Shown here: piece by piece, positions 1 to 8,854 of the stretch
How the letters are laid out: every line of letters begins with the position of its first letter
Position numbering within the stretch: position 1 is the stretch's first letter
Virus record (IMG/VR): IMGVR_UViG_3300022200_000111
Coordinates: 1-41,691 of that record
Length of the DNA: 41,691 nucleotides
From: a virus
Strand: one strand, 5' to 3'
Translations under genes and position numbers: made by a program
Notes under the pieces: generated by a model
What the model was told of the DNA's origin: nothing
Databases searched by the model: none
Seen by the model: only the letters and a program-made list of their open reading frames with translations

Positions 1-2
1 AT

Positions 3-755
3 ATGAAATTTCCAAAGATCAGTGGCTTCTCAAGTGCGGTATATAATATCAATGCGAAATTTGGTATTGGTCAATTGCCCGAACTCACATATTTTCCTAA
101 AATCAAAATTCATGGCAACAATGCCGGTGTGAGAATTAATCCTCGTGGTACTGGTCGCGGACTGGACTCTGATGTGATTGCTCAATCCCGCCGAGAAGAC
201 GTGACATCTGGCCACTATGGGTTTGCCGAATGGCTTTCAGTTCGCAAGAAGACCTTTCTTGGGATTGCCAATCGCGTCCGGGATGATGCTGACGAAGACT
301 CTACTGTTATCGTATACGGCGAATGGGGTGGACCGGGTGTTCAGGCAAAGGTCGCAGTTTCGAAAATTCCTCATAATGTATTTTTCATCTTTGGGATTCG
401 AGTCATCACAGAAACCGAGGATTATTTTATCCACAATCCACAGGTACTTGACTCGTATTTATTGAGTCGGCCCTCTGATATCAAGATCATCCCTCACATG
501 ACTCCGATCATTATTAACTTTGATGATCCTCAGTCTGTAAGTGCTGCTGCCGAAGCAATGAATGCTGCGGTCGATCAGATTAACATTGCAGACCCGTACA
601 TTCAGAGTGAGTTCAATATCACTGGTGCTGGTGAAGGTCTTGTGTTCTATCCGGGGTCGGCCTTCATGTGCGATACCGAGGCTCTTGAGCTATTTGGGTT
701 CAAAGTTACGGGTAATATCCATGCATCAGGAACCAATGGTGCTAAGGAAAAATAA
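3..755 (+). CDS. RNA ligase, T4 Rnl2-like
   Basis: ATP-dependent RNA ligase of the Rnl2 nucleotidyltransferase family, which seals RNA nicks through a lysyl-AMP intermediate. The motif I lysine is K35 in KIHGNN; motif IIIa is YGEWGGPG (105-112), motif IV is EGLV (211-214) and a motif V-like FKVTG lies at 233-237. At 250 residues it is the catalytic domain with little C-terminal extension. The start is two bases from the window edge, so a longer N-terminus cannot be excluded, but MKFPKI is a plausible family start. It is followed two bases later by a membrane protein gene. In a phage with this many tRNAs a role in tRNA repair is a reasonable inference, not shown by the sequence. Confidence 0.85.
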   Translation: MKFPKISGFSSAVYNINAKFGIGQLPELTYFPKIKIHGNNAGVRINPRGTGRGLDSDVIAQSRREDVTSGHYGFAEWLSVRKKTFLGIANRVRDDADEDSTVIVYGEWGGPGVQAKVAVSKIPHNVFFIFGIRVITETEDYFIHNPQVLDSYLLSRPSDIKIIPHMTPIIINFDDPQSVSAAAEAMNAAVDQINIADPYIQSEFNITGAGEGLVFYPGSAFMCDTEALELFGFKVTGNIHASGTNGAKEK

Positions 756-757
756 TT

Positions 758-1282
758 ATGGACAAGAACTACGTCAATCGCACAATCACGGACCACGAAT
801 CCCTAGTTCTTAACTTTGGATATCATTGGACCCACTTCATCAATAGGCGGCATGCTGTAATGGCATTGCTGCCTCATGGAGTTGGTCTGGCAGCACTTGC
901 ACTCAATGCAGTCATTGCCGGATCATTTGGATTGCTCGTATGGTGGGCGTTCATTCCTACAGTTATCGTGTGGGGTGTCGCAATTCGAACTTGGTGGGCA
1001 ATCATCACATCTAGCGTGCGAATTGTGACGTCCCGGAGAATCATCTACAAGACGGGTTTCCTTTCCAGATCGACCAATGAAATTAAATTGTCGGCTATCG
1101 AGGCTATCACTATCGATCAGGGCATTTTAGGCCGGATGCTCAGAGTGGGCACGCTAAATATCATTGGTCGAGGAGATGGTAATAGACTGCGATTTATTGC
1201 GGTCACTCGTCCAATCAGAACTAAACATATTATCGAGAATATTGATTGGCAAGAACCGATCACTAACAATCAAACCGGTTGA
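758..1282 (+). CDS. Membrane protein with bacterial PH-like (bPH2/DUF304) domain
   Basis: Two hydrophobic segments (about residues 32-52 and 55-77) are followed by a domain ending TSRRIIYKTGFLSRST, the typical start of the bacterial pleckstrin-homology-like bPH2 fold (YdbT/DUF304 family), through LRFIAVTRP near residue 160. The family is membrane-anchored and mostly of unknown function. SD AAGGA precedes the ATG. It is the last gene before the uvsX promoter. What a phage would do with it is unknown; envelope remodelling is only a guess. Confidence 0.7.
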   Translation: MDKNYVNRTITDHESLVLNFGYHWTHFINRRHAVMALLPHGVGLAALALNAVIAGSFGLLVWWAFIPTVIVWGVAIRTWWAIITSSVRIVTSRRIIYKTGFLSRSTNEIKLSAIEAITIDQGILGRMLRVGTLNIIGRGDGNRLRFIAVTRPIRTKHIIENIDWQEPITNNQTG

Positions 1283-1349
1283 CATTTCTCATAATATGTG
1301 GTAGCATAACTCAGTCTTAAAACAATAATAACAAGGACACGTATATGAG
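1279..1349 (+). promoter_or_regulatory. Early-type promoter with start-masking inverted repeat (uvsX)
   Basis: TTGACA (1279-1284), 17-bp spacer, TAGCAT (1302-1307). The spacer segment CTCATAATATGTG (1288-1300) is complementary to CACGTATATGAG (1338-1349), giving 12 pairs with one bulged A and one G.U. The second arm contains the uvsX start codon. RNA made from this promoter would start near 1314 and lack the first arm. Confidence 0.7.
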
Positions 1350-2418
1350 TCTAATGAAAAAGCTTCAGGCTAACACGACGCTGAAGCACACTAATCTTCT
1401 ATCAGATTCCAAAGTATTCGAAAAAGAATTTATCCAGACCCATGTGCCTATGATTAACGTGGCTCTATCAGGTCGGATTAACGGCGGGTTTAGCAGAGGG
1501 CTTACAGTCCTTGCCGGACCATCGAAACACTTCAAGACATCGTTTGCTCTACTGATGGCCGGTGCGTTTCTACGCGAAAAGCCTGACGGTATCCTGATGT
1601 TCTTTGACTCAGAGTTCGGTGCCCCCAAGGAATATTTTGAAGCCTTTGGTATCGACCCTGCCCGAGTTCTCCACATTCCCATCACGACAATCGAAGACCT
1701 TAAATTCGAACTTGCCAAGCAGGTCGAAAATCTGACTCTCAAGGATGATGTGTTTGTTCTGGTGGACTCGGTTGGTAATCTGGCTTCCAAGAAAGAAGTT
1801 GATGATGCACTGGCCGGAAGTGACAAGGCCGATATGACAAGAGCCAAGCAACTGAAGAGTGTGTTCCGAATGGTCACACCTCACCTTACTCTTAAAAACA
1901 TTCCTATGATGGTTGTCAACCACACCTACTCAGAAATGTCACTACACCCAAGACAGATCGTCTCTGGTGGTACCGGCATTTATTATTCGGCTGACACCAT
2001 TTGGATTGTCGGACGTAATCAGGATAAGAACACCACGTCCGGAGAGATCGATGGTTACGATTTCATCATCAATGTCGAGAAATCTCGATTTGTTAATGAG
2101 AAATCCAAAATCCCAATCTCGGTCAAAAAGAATGGTGGCATCCAGACGTTCTCAGGCCTGTTTGAGATGGCTGTAGAGTTTGGATACATCACATCCCCCA
2201 AGAAGGGCTGGTACCTCACTGTAGACCCTCTCACGGGCGAGCCAACAGAAACCAACCGTCGCAAGGCCGATATTGCCACCGATGGCCCATTCTGGCGTAG
2301 CCTCATCAAGCACACAAACTTTGCTGCTGATATTCAATCGAAGTTCGAGCTTAGTAATGTGATGCAATCTCTTCCCGGTGAAGATGAAGACGGGGAGGTT
2401 ACTGATGGAGGAGCATAA
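1345..2418 (+). CDS. uvsX: UvsX-like recombinase (RecA/RAD51 family)
   Basis: Strand-exchange ATPase of T4-like phages, used in recombination-dependent replication and repair. Walker A is GPSKHFKTS (58-66), FFDSEFGAP (87-95) holds the acidic residue after beta-2, and Walker B is FVLVDS (137-142). The length of 357 residues matches UvsX (about 390). The C-terminus is acidic (EDEDGEVTDGG). It has its own promoter and an AAGGA site seven bases before the ATG. The 3' end overlaps the next gene by 14 bases and carries that gene's GGAGG-type ribosome site. Confidence 0.9.
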   Translation: MSLMKKLQANTTLKHTNLLSDSKVFEKEFIQTHVPMINVALSGRINGGFSRGLTVLAGPSKHFKTSFALLMAGAFLREKPDGILMFFDSEFGAPKEYFEAFGIDPARVLHIPITTIEDLKFELAKQVENLTLKDDVFVLVDSVGNLASKKEVDDALAGSDKADMTRAKQLKSVFRMVTPHLTLKNIPMMVVNHTYSEMSLHPRQIVSGGTGIYYSADTIWIVGRNQDKNTTSGEIDGYDFIINVEKSRFVNEKSKIPISVKKNGGIQTFSGLFEMAVEFGYITSPKKGWYLTVDPLTGEPTETNRRKADIATDGPFWRSLIKHTNFAADIQSKFELSNVMQSLPGEDEDGEVTDGGA

Positions 2419-2728
2419 GGACTATATGATCCTTCCTGATCCTGATGACGACAAAGGTTGTATCATCGAAGTCAGGGAGGGAATATATGCTGGTGTCCAG
2501 TTTCGATATGGACGCATGCAGGTAACAGAATTCGAAGACGACGACTACGCGAAAATATCCATCGAACATACTGTCGTGACCGGAAAAGAATTGATCCTTC
2601 AAGAGGAGGATTTCAATTCTCTGGTTGGCCAAATCTTAGACAGTATATTATTCAACCCTCAAAATGTAAAGTACACTGATGACGATGGAAATACAATCAC
2701 TGGTGATCCGGAACCTGATCAAGAATGA
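2405..2728 (+). CDS. Acidic hypothetical protein between uvsX and helicase genes
   Basis: 107-residue acidic protein I do not recognise. The start at 2405 is preferred over the in-frame ATG at 2378 because GGGGAGG sits just upstream of it, inside the end of uvsX. It begins MEEHKDYMILPDPDDDKG and ends in another acidic tail. It overlaps the helicase gene by 50 bases. Its place between a recombinase and a helicase gene suggests a small replication or recombination accessory protein, but no motif supports this. Confidence 0.75.
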   Translation: MEEHKDYMILPDPDDDKGCIIEVREGIYAGVQFRYGRMQVTEFEDDDYAKISIEHTVVTGKELILQEEDFNSLVGQILDSILFNPQNVKYTDDDGNTITGDPEPDQE

Positions 2729-4085
2729 CACATACACTAGAACCGTAAGTCCTCATCTAAAACGTGAGTATTTTGATAATGACCATGCGGCACTATTCAA
2801 AGTTGTTGGTGATTATACAAGAACCTATAACTGCCTTCCTGATAAAGACGCTATCGTTCTAGAGGTTAATAGTTCCCCACATATTACGGCAGCGATGCTC
2901 CCTAGTATCAATGGAATCATCGACACTGTGTTTGATGGAAAGGCCAACAAAACAGATTGGATGATCGACGTTACCGAGAAGTGGTGCCAAGATAGGGCAT
3001 TGCAATTGGCGATCATCAAATCGGTTGAAGTGATCGACGGCAAAGATAACAATCTGACTAAGGATGCACTGCCGTCGATCCTTCAAGACGCATTGAACGT
3101 GTGCTTTGATAAGAATGTCGGGCATGACTATTTTGCTGACGCTGCTGCCAGACACGATTTCTATACCAGACACGATGCTCGAATTCCATTCAATCTTAAT
3201 ATCCTTGATGATATAACAGAAGGGGGTCTACCAGACAAAACACTTAGTGTGCTTATGGCTGGTATCCATGTCGGTAAATCCCTATCGATGTGTTCGATGG
3301 CTGCCAATAATCTTTCGGATGGAAAGAACGTTCTATATATTTCTTTGGAGATGTCTGAAGAGGAAATTGGTAAACGAATTGATGCCAATCTCCTAGACAT
3401 CAATATCAACTCCCTGAAGACTACCTCCAAAGAACGTTTTATGGGAAAGGTCGGGCAGGCTCGATCTAAATCTCAAGGCGAATTGAAGTTTAAGCAGTTT
3501 CCTACAGGTTCAGCCCATGTCGGTAACTTTCGGGCACTGCTAAATGATCTATCGATGAAGTCGGACTTTGTTCCTGACGTCATTTACGTAGACTATATCA
3601 ATCTGATGGCATCATCTCGCCTCAAGGCTTCTTCGGCTTCGGACTCATACCTGTACATCCAGTCCATTGCCCAAGAGCTTAGAGGTCTGGCCATTGAATT
3701 TGACTTGCCGGTAGTGACGGCTACTCAGGTTAATCGTACCGGTTATGCAATGTCCGATGTTGACATGACAAACGTGGCAGAGTCATTCGGACTTCCGGCT
3801 ACTGCTGACTTCATGATCGCTATTACCACAACCGAGGAACTATCCAAGTCAGGTCAGTTCCAATTCAAAATCCTGAAGAACCGTCTCGGTGATACCGGCA
3901 ACTTTGAAAAGTTTGTGATGGGGGTTGATTATTATAAGATGAGACTGTATGATGTCGATGCTAAAGCTCAGACATTAACAGGAACCGGAAAGTCTTCCAA
4001 GCCAGCACCTGACATTCCTGTCATGGACTTGGGTCGCAATGCAGAACTAACAGACAAATTTAAAGGCTTTAAATACGATGAGTAG
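2679..4085 (+). CDS. Replicative DNA helicase, gp41/DnaB-like
   Basis: 468-residue hexameric helicase of the RecA-fold superfamily 4. The N-terminal helical domain (about 1-150) is followed by the ATPase core with Walker A GIHVGKS (195-201), SLEMSEEE (222-229) and Walker B VIYVDYINLM (301-310). VVTATQVNRTGY is a typical sensor/H4 region. It should unwind the fork and load primase in the T4-like replisome. ATG codons at 2679 and 2685 are both possible. Stop TAG; overlaps the next gene by 8 bases. Confidence 0.88.
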   Translation: MTMEIQSLVIRNLIKNDTYTRTVSPHLKREYFDNDHAALFKVVGDYTRTYNCLPDKDAIVLEVNSSPHITAAMLPSINGIIDTVFDGKANKTDWMIDVTEKWCQDRALQLAIIKSVEVIDGKDNNLTKDALPSILQDALNVCFDKNVGHDYFADAAARHDFYTRHDARIPFNLNILDDITEGGLPDKTLSVLMAGIHVGKSLSMCSMAANNLSDGKNVLYISLEMSEEEIGKRIDANLLDININSLKTTSKERFMGKVGQARSKSQGELKFKQFPTGSAHVGNFRALLNDLSMKSDFVPDVIYVDYINLMASSRLKASSASDSYLYIQSIAQELRGLAIEFDLPVVTATQVNRTGYAMSDVDMTNVAESFGLPATADFMIAITTTEELSKSGQFQFKILKNRLGDTGNFEKFVMGVDYYKMRLYDVDAKAQTLTGTGKSSKPAPDIPVMDLGRNAELTDKFKGFKYDE

Positions 4086-4605
4086 AAAAATGTTCGATTT
4101 ATTCCCCCAACAAGAAGTCACCTCAGATGCTATGAAGATCAGGTATCTCTACTTTAAATTCACAGAGTCTGAGAACACAACAGAAGCACTGTTTGCTCCC
4201 GAGGTTGAGGTCGAAACTGAATGGTGTAGCGTTGAAATATCTTCAGTGGATGTTAAACTAGAGGATTTTATGTCTGAGGAAGATTGTAGTCAGATCATCT
4301 CTGACAGAATAGCCGCCGAAACTATTGAATGGACTCAACCTCACGAAGATGCATATATGAACGAGTGTGAACTGAGGCGGGCAGGTGCTAAGATTGGTAT
4401 GGCTACTAGACGTGGGATGGGAGAGTATATTCCGGAACACAATCTCGTTGCTTACATTGGTAGGCAGATCGACTCTGAGGTTATCAATTATGATTCTCCC
4501 ATCATAATTGCAAAGTTTGGTGATAAATATTTCCCGTATTTTACTCCAACATGGACAGATTATATCATTAGGGTTGCTCCAAAGGAATTTAATAATGACA
4601 ATTAG
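4078..4605 (+). CDS. Hypothetical protein upstream of thyX
   Basis: 175-residue protein, not recognised. It is acidic in the first half, with a mixed beta-like C-terminal part (SPIIIAKFGDKYFPYFTPTW). It starts inside the helicase stop (ATGAGTAG) and overlaps thyX by 11 bases, so it is translationally coupled to replication and nucleotide genes. No signal peptide or membrane segment. Confidence 0.7.
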   Translation: MSRKMFDLFPQQEVTSDAMKIRYLYFKFTESENTTEALFAPEVEVETEWCSVEISSVDVKLEDFMSEEDCSQIISDRIAAETIEWTQPHEDAYMNECELRRAGAKIGMATRRGMGEYIPEHNLVAYIGRQIDSEVINYDSPIIIAKFGDKYFPYFTPTWTDYIIRVAPKEFNNDN

Positions 4606-5593
4606 TGCTGAAGTTATTGCGGACTCTATCTCTCCGGATGGAGTTCGTATCACAACATTTGAACTGGAATATCCCCGGTTCATCCATGCCGAGCTAATGA
4701 CCCATCGGGCATTCTCTCGAAATGCTGCATCCAGTCGGGCCATTCCTGTTGCTCGTATGATCGAGCTGGTTAAAGAAAATCCGGCAATGCCTAATCATTG
4801 GGGAAAGAACCAGCCGGGAATGCAGGCCAAGGAAGAGTGTAATGAGCCAGTTTCATTATATCTCAGATGGGAAATGGAAGAAGATGATCCGGATATGATG
4901 CAGACCGCAGAATTTACTGGAACCAGAGAGGAGGCTTGGTTGACCGGTCTTAATTTGGCAGTTGAAGTTGCTGAAGGGTTTGCAACTGGTGGGTATCACA
5001 AGCAAATCGTCAACCGATTGCTGGAACCATTCACTCACATTAAGGTTGTGGTAACTGCCACATCATATGATAACTGGTGGTGGCTTCGAAAGCATCCTGA
5101 TGCACAGCCAGAAATTAATGATCTTGCCGAAGTCATGTGGGAGGTTTATGAAATCAGTAAACCTGTTCTTCTTGATGGTCCTGATGATTGGCATCTTCCT
5201 TATTATAAGGATGGCTATCTGAAATTTGAAAACCATGATCATTGGGAACAAGAGAAGGCCGAGGCATTGGCTATCTCTGCATCATGTTGCGCACAGGTAT
5301 CATACCGGAAGCTGGATACGAGTCCCGAGAAGGCTGCTATGATCTATAAGCGGCTGATCGAGTCTACACCATGCCATGCTAGTCCATTCGAGCATCAGGC
5401 GTCTCCCACTACTCTACATGTAACGGATATGAACGCACTGATGCCTATGGGATTTACTCACATAGCACCTGAGAAGCTTCAGGCCAATGACGCCCCTCAA
5501 AGATGGGAAATATGGTCAGGTAACTTCCGGGGATGGATTCAACATCGTCAAATGATTCCGGGAAATGTGTGTACTGAGTATACCAATGATTGA
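4595..5593 (+). CDS. thyX: Flavin-dependent thymidylate synthase ThyX
   Basis: Makes dTMP from dUMP with FAD and folate. The ThyX signature appears as HRAFSRNAASSR (37-48), and the dUMP/FAD-binding parts continue through HKQIVNRLLEPF and SCCAQVSYRKLD. At 332 residues it is longer than most bacterial ThyX (220-250); an insertion between the signature and the HKQIVNRLLEPF region accounts for part of this. AAAGGA precedes ATG 4595, inside the end of the previous gene, and is preferred over the longer frame from 4508. Nucleotide supply fits the flanking replication genes. Confidence 0.87.
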   Translation: MTISAEVIADSISPDGVRITTFELEYPRFIHAELMTHRAFSRNAASSRAIPVARMIELVKENPAMPNHWGKNQPGMQAKEECNEPVSLYLRWEMEEDDPDMMQTAEFTGTREEAWLTGLNLAVEVAEGFATGGYHKQIVNRLLEPFTHIKVVVTATSYDNWWWLRKHPDAQPEINDLAEVMWEVYEISKPVLLDGPDDWHLPYYKDGYLKFENHDHWEQEKAEALAISASCCAQVSYRKLDTSPEKAAMIYKRLIESTPCHASPFEHQASPTTLHVTDMNALMPMGFTHIAPEKLQANDAPQRWEIWSGNFRGWIQHRQMIPGNVCTEYTND

Positions 5594-5765
5594 TCTTGTG
5601 GACTGGACTGACACCAACCCATACATTTGGGAACTTGCTGAAGATATGGCAATCGAAGTCAATGGTGGATCATGGGAGGACTATGCCGAACACCAAAAGC
5701 GTGGTTGGTATTTGAAGGCCGCATGGTCATGCCATAAATTTTCGGTGGAACTAGACCTAGCATAG
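5586..5765 (+). CDS. Small hypothetical protein after thyX
   Basis: 59 residues, starting in the thyX stop region (ATGATTGA) and therefore probably coupled to it. It is rich in Trp and acidic residues (DWTDTNPYIWELAEDM). Not recognised. Stop TAG, after which a late-type promoter begins. Confidence 0.55.
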   Translation: MIDLVDWTDTNPYIWELAEDMAIEVNGGSWEDYAEHQKRGWYLKAAWSCHKFSVELDLA

Positions 5766-5772
5766 CCAATAG

Positions 5773-5806
5773 TATAAGTAATCCTTGATTGATCATTGAG
5801 GACTAC
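5773..5806 (+). promoter_or_regulatory. Late-type promoter with RBS-masking repeat
   Basis: TATAAGTA (5773-5780), a close match to the T4 late octamer TATAAATA. Bases 5778-5785 (GTAATCCT) pair with 5799-5806 (AGGACTAC, one A.C mismatch), covering the GAGG ribosome site of the next gene. A transcript starting about 6 bases after the octamer would lack the first arm. Confidence 0.55.
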
Positions 5807-6679
5807 ATGGCAAAATTCATTAAATTTCTAAAGGAAGCCCCGGTTGCTGATGTTCAGCATGTCGGGGATTTCTCTAAATCCAGTAGCTTCCGAAAAGAGG
5901 CAGACCGAAGAATGGTATCTCGTCCTAAGATGGTCGAACGTATCAAGAAGTCATTCTCCAATGTCGATGAAAATTTATACCTATATTTTGTGAATACGCC
6001 CAAGGCGAATCAACACACAGAGTTGGGTGAAGTCAGCCTAGATTTTGTTGAGAAGAATCTCGATGAGAAACTCTACAAGATGGTCGAGAAGGATTTTGAA
6101 AAAGACCCTGATGGCATCTTCATCATCTACACGAATAATAAGGGGTCTGAGTGGAAGCCCATGACGCCGTGGATGATCGCTCATAGATTTGGACATGCCC
6201 TTGCCAGAGCCAGCTACAGGACCGGCAGGATGCAACAACAGTTTCCGGGATACGAGGAACTGTCAGATTATATCAAAATGGCAACTCAGACCCTTCTGGA
6301 TGACGGTGAGTTCAGCATTAAATATAATGACACCAAGCGTCACATATACTCGAACAATCACAGACAGGTTCGCAATGACGAACTGACCTTCAAGGGGTTC
6401 TGGACTGCCCATGCCACTTTCAAGTCTGCCCGTGATGGCAAGATCAGAGATTGGTTCGAGGTCATCAATGAGATGATCGCTCAGTATATGGTAACCGGCA
6501 AAGTTAAGATCAAAGACACTCCCCAAGTCTTCAAGGTTCGGAATTCAAAATATCATCCTAGTGCTACCGGGGACCAGTTGAAAGATTTTGCTGATGCTGC
6601 CGGTATGTATGGTCGTGATATTGAATACTATATCGACAATCTAATCAGCAGTGCTTCTGGTCGAATTCTGGTGATGTGA
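5807..6679 (+). CDS. Hypothetical phage protein, MAKFIKFLKE start
   Basis: 290 residues, not recognised. GAGG before ATG 5807 decides the start. The N-terminus MAKFIKFLKEAP resembles that of another window gene at 31599 (MIKFITFLTES). A histidine-rich stretch AHRFGHALARA (about 123-133) looks superficially like a metal site but lacks the glutamate of HExxH. It has its own late-type promoter, so it may be a virion or late protein. Its stop overlaps the start of the kinase-like gene. The last codons (RILVM, stop) recur as an untranslated remnant before the next paralogue. Confidence 0.75.
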   Translation: MAKFIKFLKEAPVADVQHVGDFSKSSSFRKEADRRMVSRPKMVERIKKSFSNVDENLYLYFVNTPKANQHTELGEVSLDFVEKNLDEKLYKMVEKDFEKDPDGIFIIYTNNKGSEWKPMTPWMIAHRFGHALARASYRTGRMQQQFPGYEELSDYIKMATQTLLDDGEFSIKYNDTKRHIYSNNHRQVRNDELTFKGFWTAHATFKSARDGKIRDWFEVINEMIAQYMVTGKVKIKDTPQVFKVRNSKYHPSATGDQLKDFADAAGMYGRDIEYYIDNLISSASGRILVM

Positions 6680-7338
6680 TGGAACTTCTACAAGAATTAG
6701 ATAAATTATCCGCCAAGCGAATTAAGAAGTCCCTCAAAGAGACGTCTATCGAGGAGTTTATGAAAACCCTCACAAGAAAATACCACGTCAAGAAAATTGG
6801 TTCTGGTATGTATTCCAATACCTATGTGGCCCGCGCTAGAGATGATATATTATCATACTTCTTCGGATTTCCTAAAAAGTTTATCCTGAAGATTAGTAAG
6901 TCAGATAATTCCAAAAGAGATCGATGGGCTGATTTTGTTAAGATCGCCCAAGCAGAATATCCAAAAAATAAGATGTATCCCAACATCATTGCCCATCAAG
7001 AGCTTTCTTCCGAATCCGGTAAGGTTATAGATGTCAGCATTGTCGAGTATGTCAATGTCACCAAGCGCAGTTTCGGTTTTCGAAATGCCATTGAAGTTTT
7101 TCTTGGGGACACATATTATTATCTTCGTGAATTTGGTCCTGATGGTCCACCACCAGACCATAAAGATATTGATAAATATTATCGTTTACATCATAATCTC
7201 GACTTGTTTAATATTAATCACGCGGAAGCTATCGATTTAATGCAGACAGTGTATATTAATCACAAATTTGAGTTCGATCTTCACCTAGATAATTTTGGAT
7301 TTCGTAGTGACAATAAAGTGGTGGTCTTTGATCCATGA
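6679..7338 (+). CDS. Kinase-fold protein (APH/protein-kinase-like), short form
   Basis: 219 residues. It has a glycine-loop IGSGMYSNTYV (40-50), a beta-3 lysine K71 in FILKIS, and a catalytic loop FDLHLDNFG with D200 and N205 spaced as in APH-type kinases. A DFG-like aspartate (D218) is in the final VVVFDP. The protein ends at that aspartate, so the usual C-lobe after the metal-binding motif is missing. It starts at TGATG, overlapping the upstream stop; GTG 6676 is an alternative. It is clearly paralogous to the C-terminal half of the next gene. Substrate unknown. Confidence 0.7.
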   Translation: MELLQELDKLSAKRIKKSLKETSIEEFMKTLTRKYHVKKIGSGMYSNTYVARARDDILSYFFGFPKKFILKISKSDNSKRDRWADFVKIAQAEYPKNKMYPNIIAHQELSSESGKVIDVSIVEYVNVTKRSFGFRNAIEVFLGDTYYYLREFGPDGPPPDHKDIDKYYRLHHNLDLFNINHAEAIDLMQTVYINHKFEFDLHLDNFGFRSDNKVVVFDP

Positions 7339-7366
7339 TAAACTCTCTAGAATTCTGGTGATGTAA

Positions 7367-8779
7367 ATGCAAATTATTCCAATTTCAGAAAAATCATTCT
7401 TTGGTGATGATAAGCTCAAGATGATATCCTATGCTGTTGTGATAGCCGAGATGTATTCCCGTGCCCCAACGGTAGATTCGAGCGTCAGGGCATCATATGA
7501 CGCCAGCGTTAAGAATATCGAACACCTCTATAAAATGATCCATACGAAGCTTGGCATCAAGGTAGTCAATTCTGAACATGATCCGTATGGGTCTGACGAA
7601 GAGATGATCAAGGACGTCCATAAGAATAAAAGAATTCTGGTGTATACTGGACATACTGATCATCCCGTATATAGTCCTGACATCAATATCAAGTTCAGGG
7701 CTGTTCATGACGTGTTCTCTCATTACGGTCCTCATAAACTCAGGGTGATTGACGGAAAGGTGAACTTCAAGGGATTCGACTTCACCTTTCCGGGAGAACT
7801 TGATTCATATTACGTTCACTCCAAATACTCCCCCAAGGCATGCCATGCCGCATACTTTTCTGAGATAGTCGGGCAAGTATCATATGAAGTGGTTACCGGA
7901 AACTTTGGTAAACAGAAGGCTGTGTCATTCGGAGATGATGTTGATATCAATAGAATTGGTACATTGCGGGGGCAAGCACTAGAGCGGCAGTCTGTTGTCT
8001 ATGCCGCCCTCAAGGGTAATCAGGATATTCCCAACTCGCCACTCCGAATTTCAACTAAAAAGCTTTTGGCCAATCCCAAATTCACATCAAAGACCACGAT
8101 GTCCGAGGCTAACACAAACATCGCCAATAAGCTCAATAGTGATGCCCTCGTAACATGGGAAGATTTCAAAGCCCATCTTAAGAAATATTATAGGATCAAA
8201 AACATTGGAAACGGTTCCAATGCTTCTGCGTATCTGGTCCGCAATAAGAATCTTGTTGGGTTGATCGCTGGATATCCAAAAGAATTCATTCTGAGAATTG
8301 ATGCAAGCGGTATCAATACAGATAATTATGATAAATTCGTGGCACTGGCCAAGTCGAACCCCACGAACAAAATGTATCCTGATATCATAGTTCATCGAAA
8401 TTTTAATTCCTCAGAGCTTGGCCACAAAGTGACCATTACTGTTATGGAGCGAGTTTCGGTTGAGGCGGATTTGATGAAAGGTTATCATCTTGGGAACAGT
8501 CTTGCTACTCTGGCATCATATTATAAAGAGTTCGGGGATGACGGACCTCCCAAAGATATAGGCACCAAGGGCAGTAAATATACCATTGAGAGTTGGGGTC
8601 GATATTCGGATTACGTCAGCCATGTTAATTTTATAACTAGAACAGGTATGAAATTATCTGAATTGTATGATTTGTTCAAATCTCTGTATTATGGTCCGAA
8701 GGCGTTTAAGAGGTTTGATTTGCATCAGTACAATATCGGTCGTCGAAAAAATGGATCATGGGTCGTGTTCGATCCGTAG
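7367..8779 (+). CDS. Two-domain protein: VHDxFxH domain fused to kinase-like domain
   Basis: 470 residues. The N-terminal part (about 1-230) has KFRAVHDVFSHYG (109-121), like a family of phage and actinobacterial proteins of unknown function with RAVHDxFGH. The C-terminal part (about 262-470) is a paralogue of the preceding gene: glycine loop IGNGSNASAYL (280-290), D451 and N456 in FDLHQYNIG, and a terminal VVFDP. The beta-3 lysine position is Arg (R310, FILRID), so phosphotransfer may be lost or altered. The gap before it keeps a copy of the RILVM-stop tail of the gene at 5807, showing a tandem duplication. Confidence 0.7.
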   Translation: MQIIPISEKSFFGDDKLKMISYAVVIAEMYSRAPTVDSSVRASYDASVKNIEHLYKMIHTKLGIKVVNSEHDPYGSDEEMIKDVHKNKRILVYTGHTDHPVYSPDINIKFRAVHDVFSHYGPHKLRVIDGKVNFKGFDFTFPGELDSYYVHSKYSPKACHAAYFSEIVGQVSYEVVTGNFGKQKAVSFGDDVDINRIGTLRGQALERQSVVYAALKGNQDIPNSPLRISTKKLLANPKFTSKTTMSEANTNIANKLNSDALVTWEDFKAHLKKYYRIKNIGNGSNASAYLVRNKNLVGLIAGYPKEFILRIDASGINTDNYDKFVALAKSNPTNKMYPDIIVHRNFNSSELGHKVTITVMERVSVEADLMKGYHLGNSLATLASYYKEFGDDGPPKDIGTKGSKYTIESWGRYSDYVSHVNFITRTGMKLSELYDLFKSLYYGPKAFKRFDLHQYNIGRRKNGSWVVFDP

Positions 8780-8791
8780 CAGCTTTTTGCC

Positions 8792-8833
8792 TTGACATGT
8801 TAGATGTGGTCATGTATACCATACTCATCAACA
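8792..8833 (+). promoter_or_regulatory. Early-type promoter
   Basis: TTGACA (8792-8797), 17 bp, TATACC (8815-8820), just after the preceding stop. TGTTAGATG (8798-8806) in the spacer can pair with CATCAACA (8826-8833) with one bulge. This arm lies upstream of the start region, so masking is less clear here than at other promoters. Confidence 0.7.
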
Positions 8834-8854
8834 ACCCTTATTATGGAATCAAAG

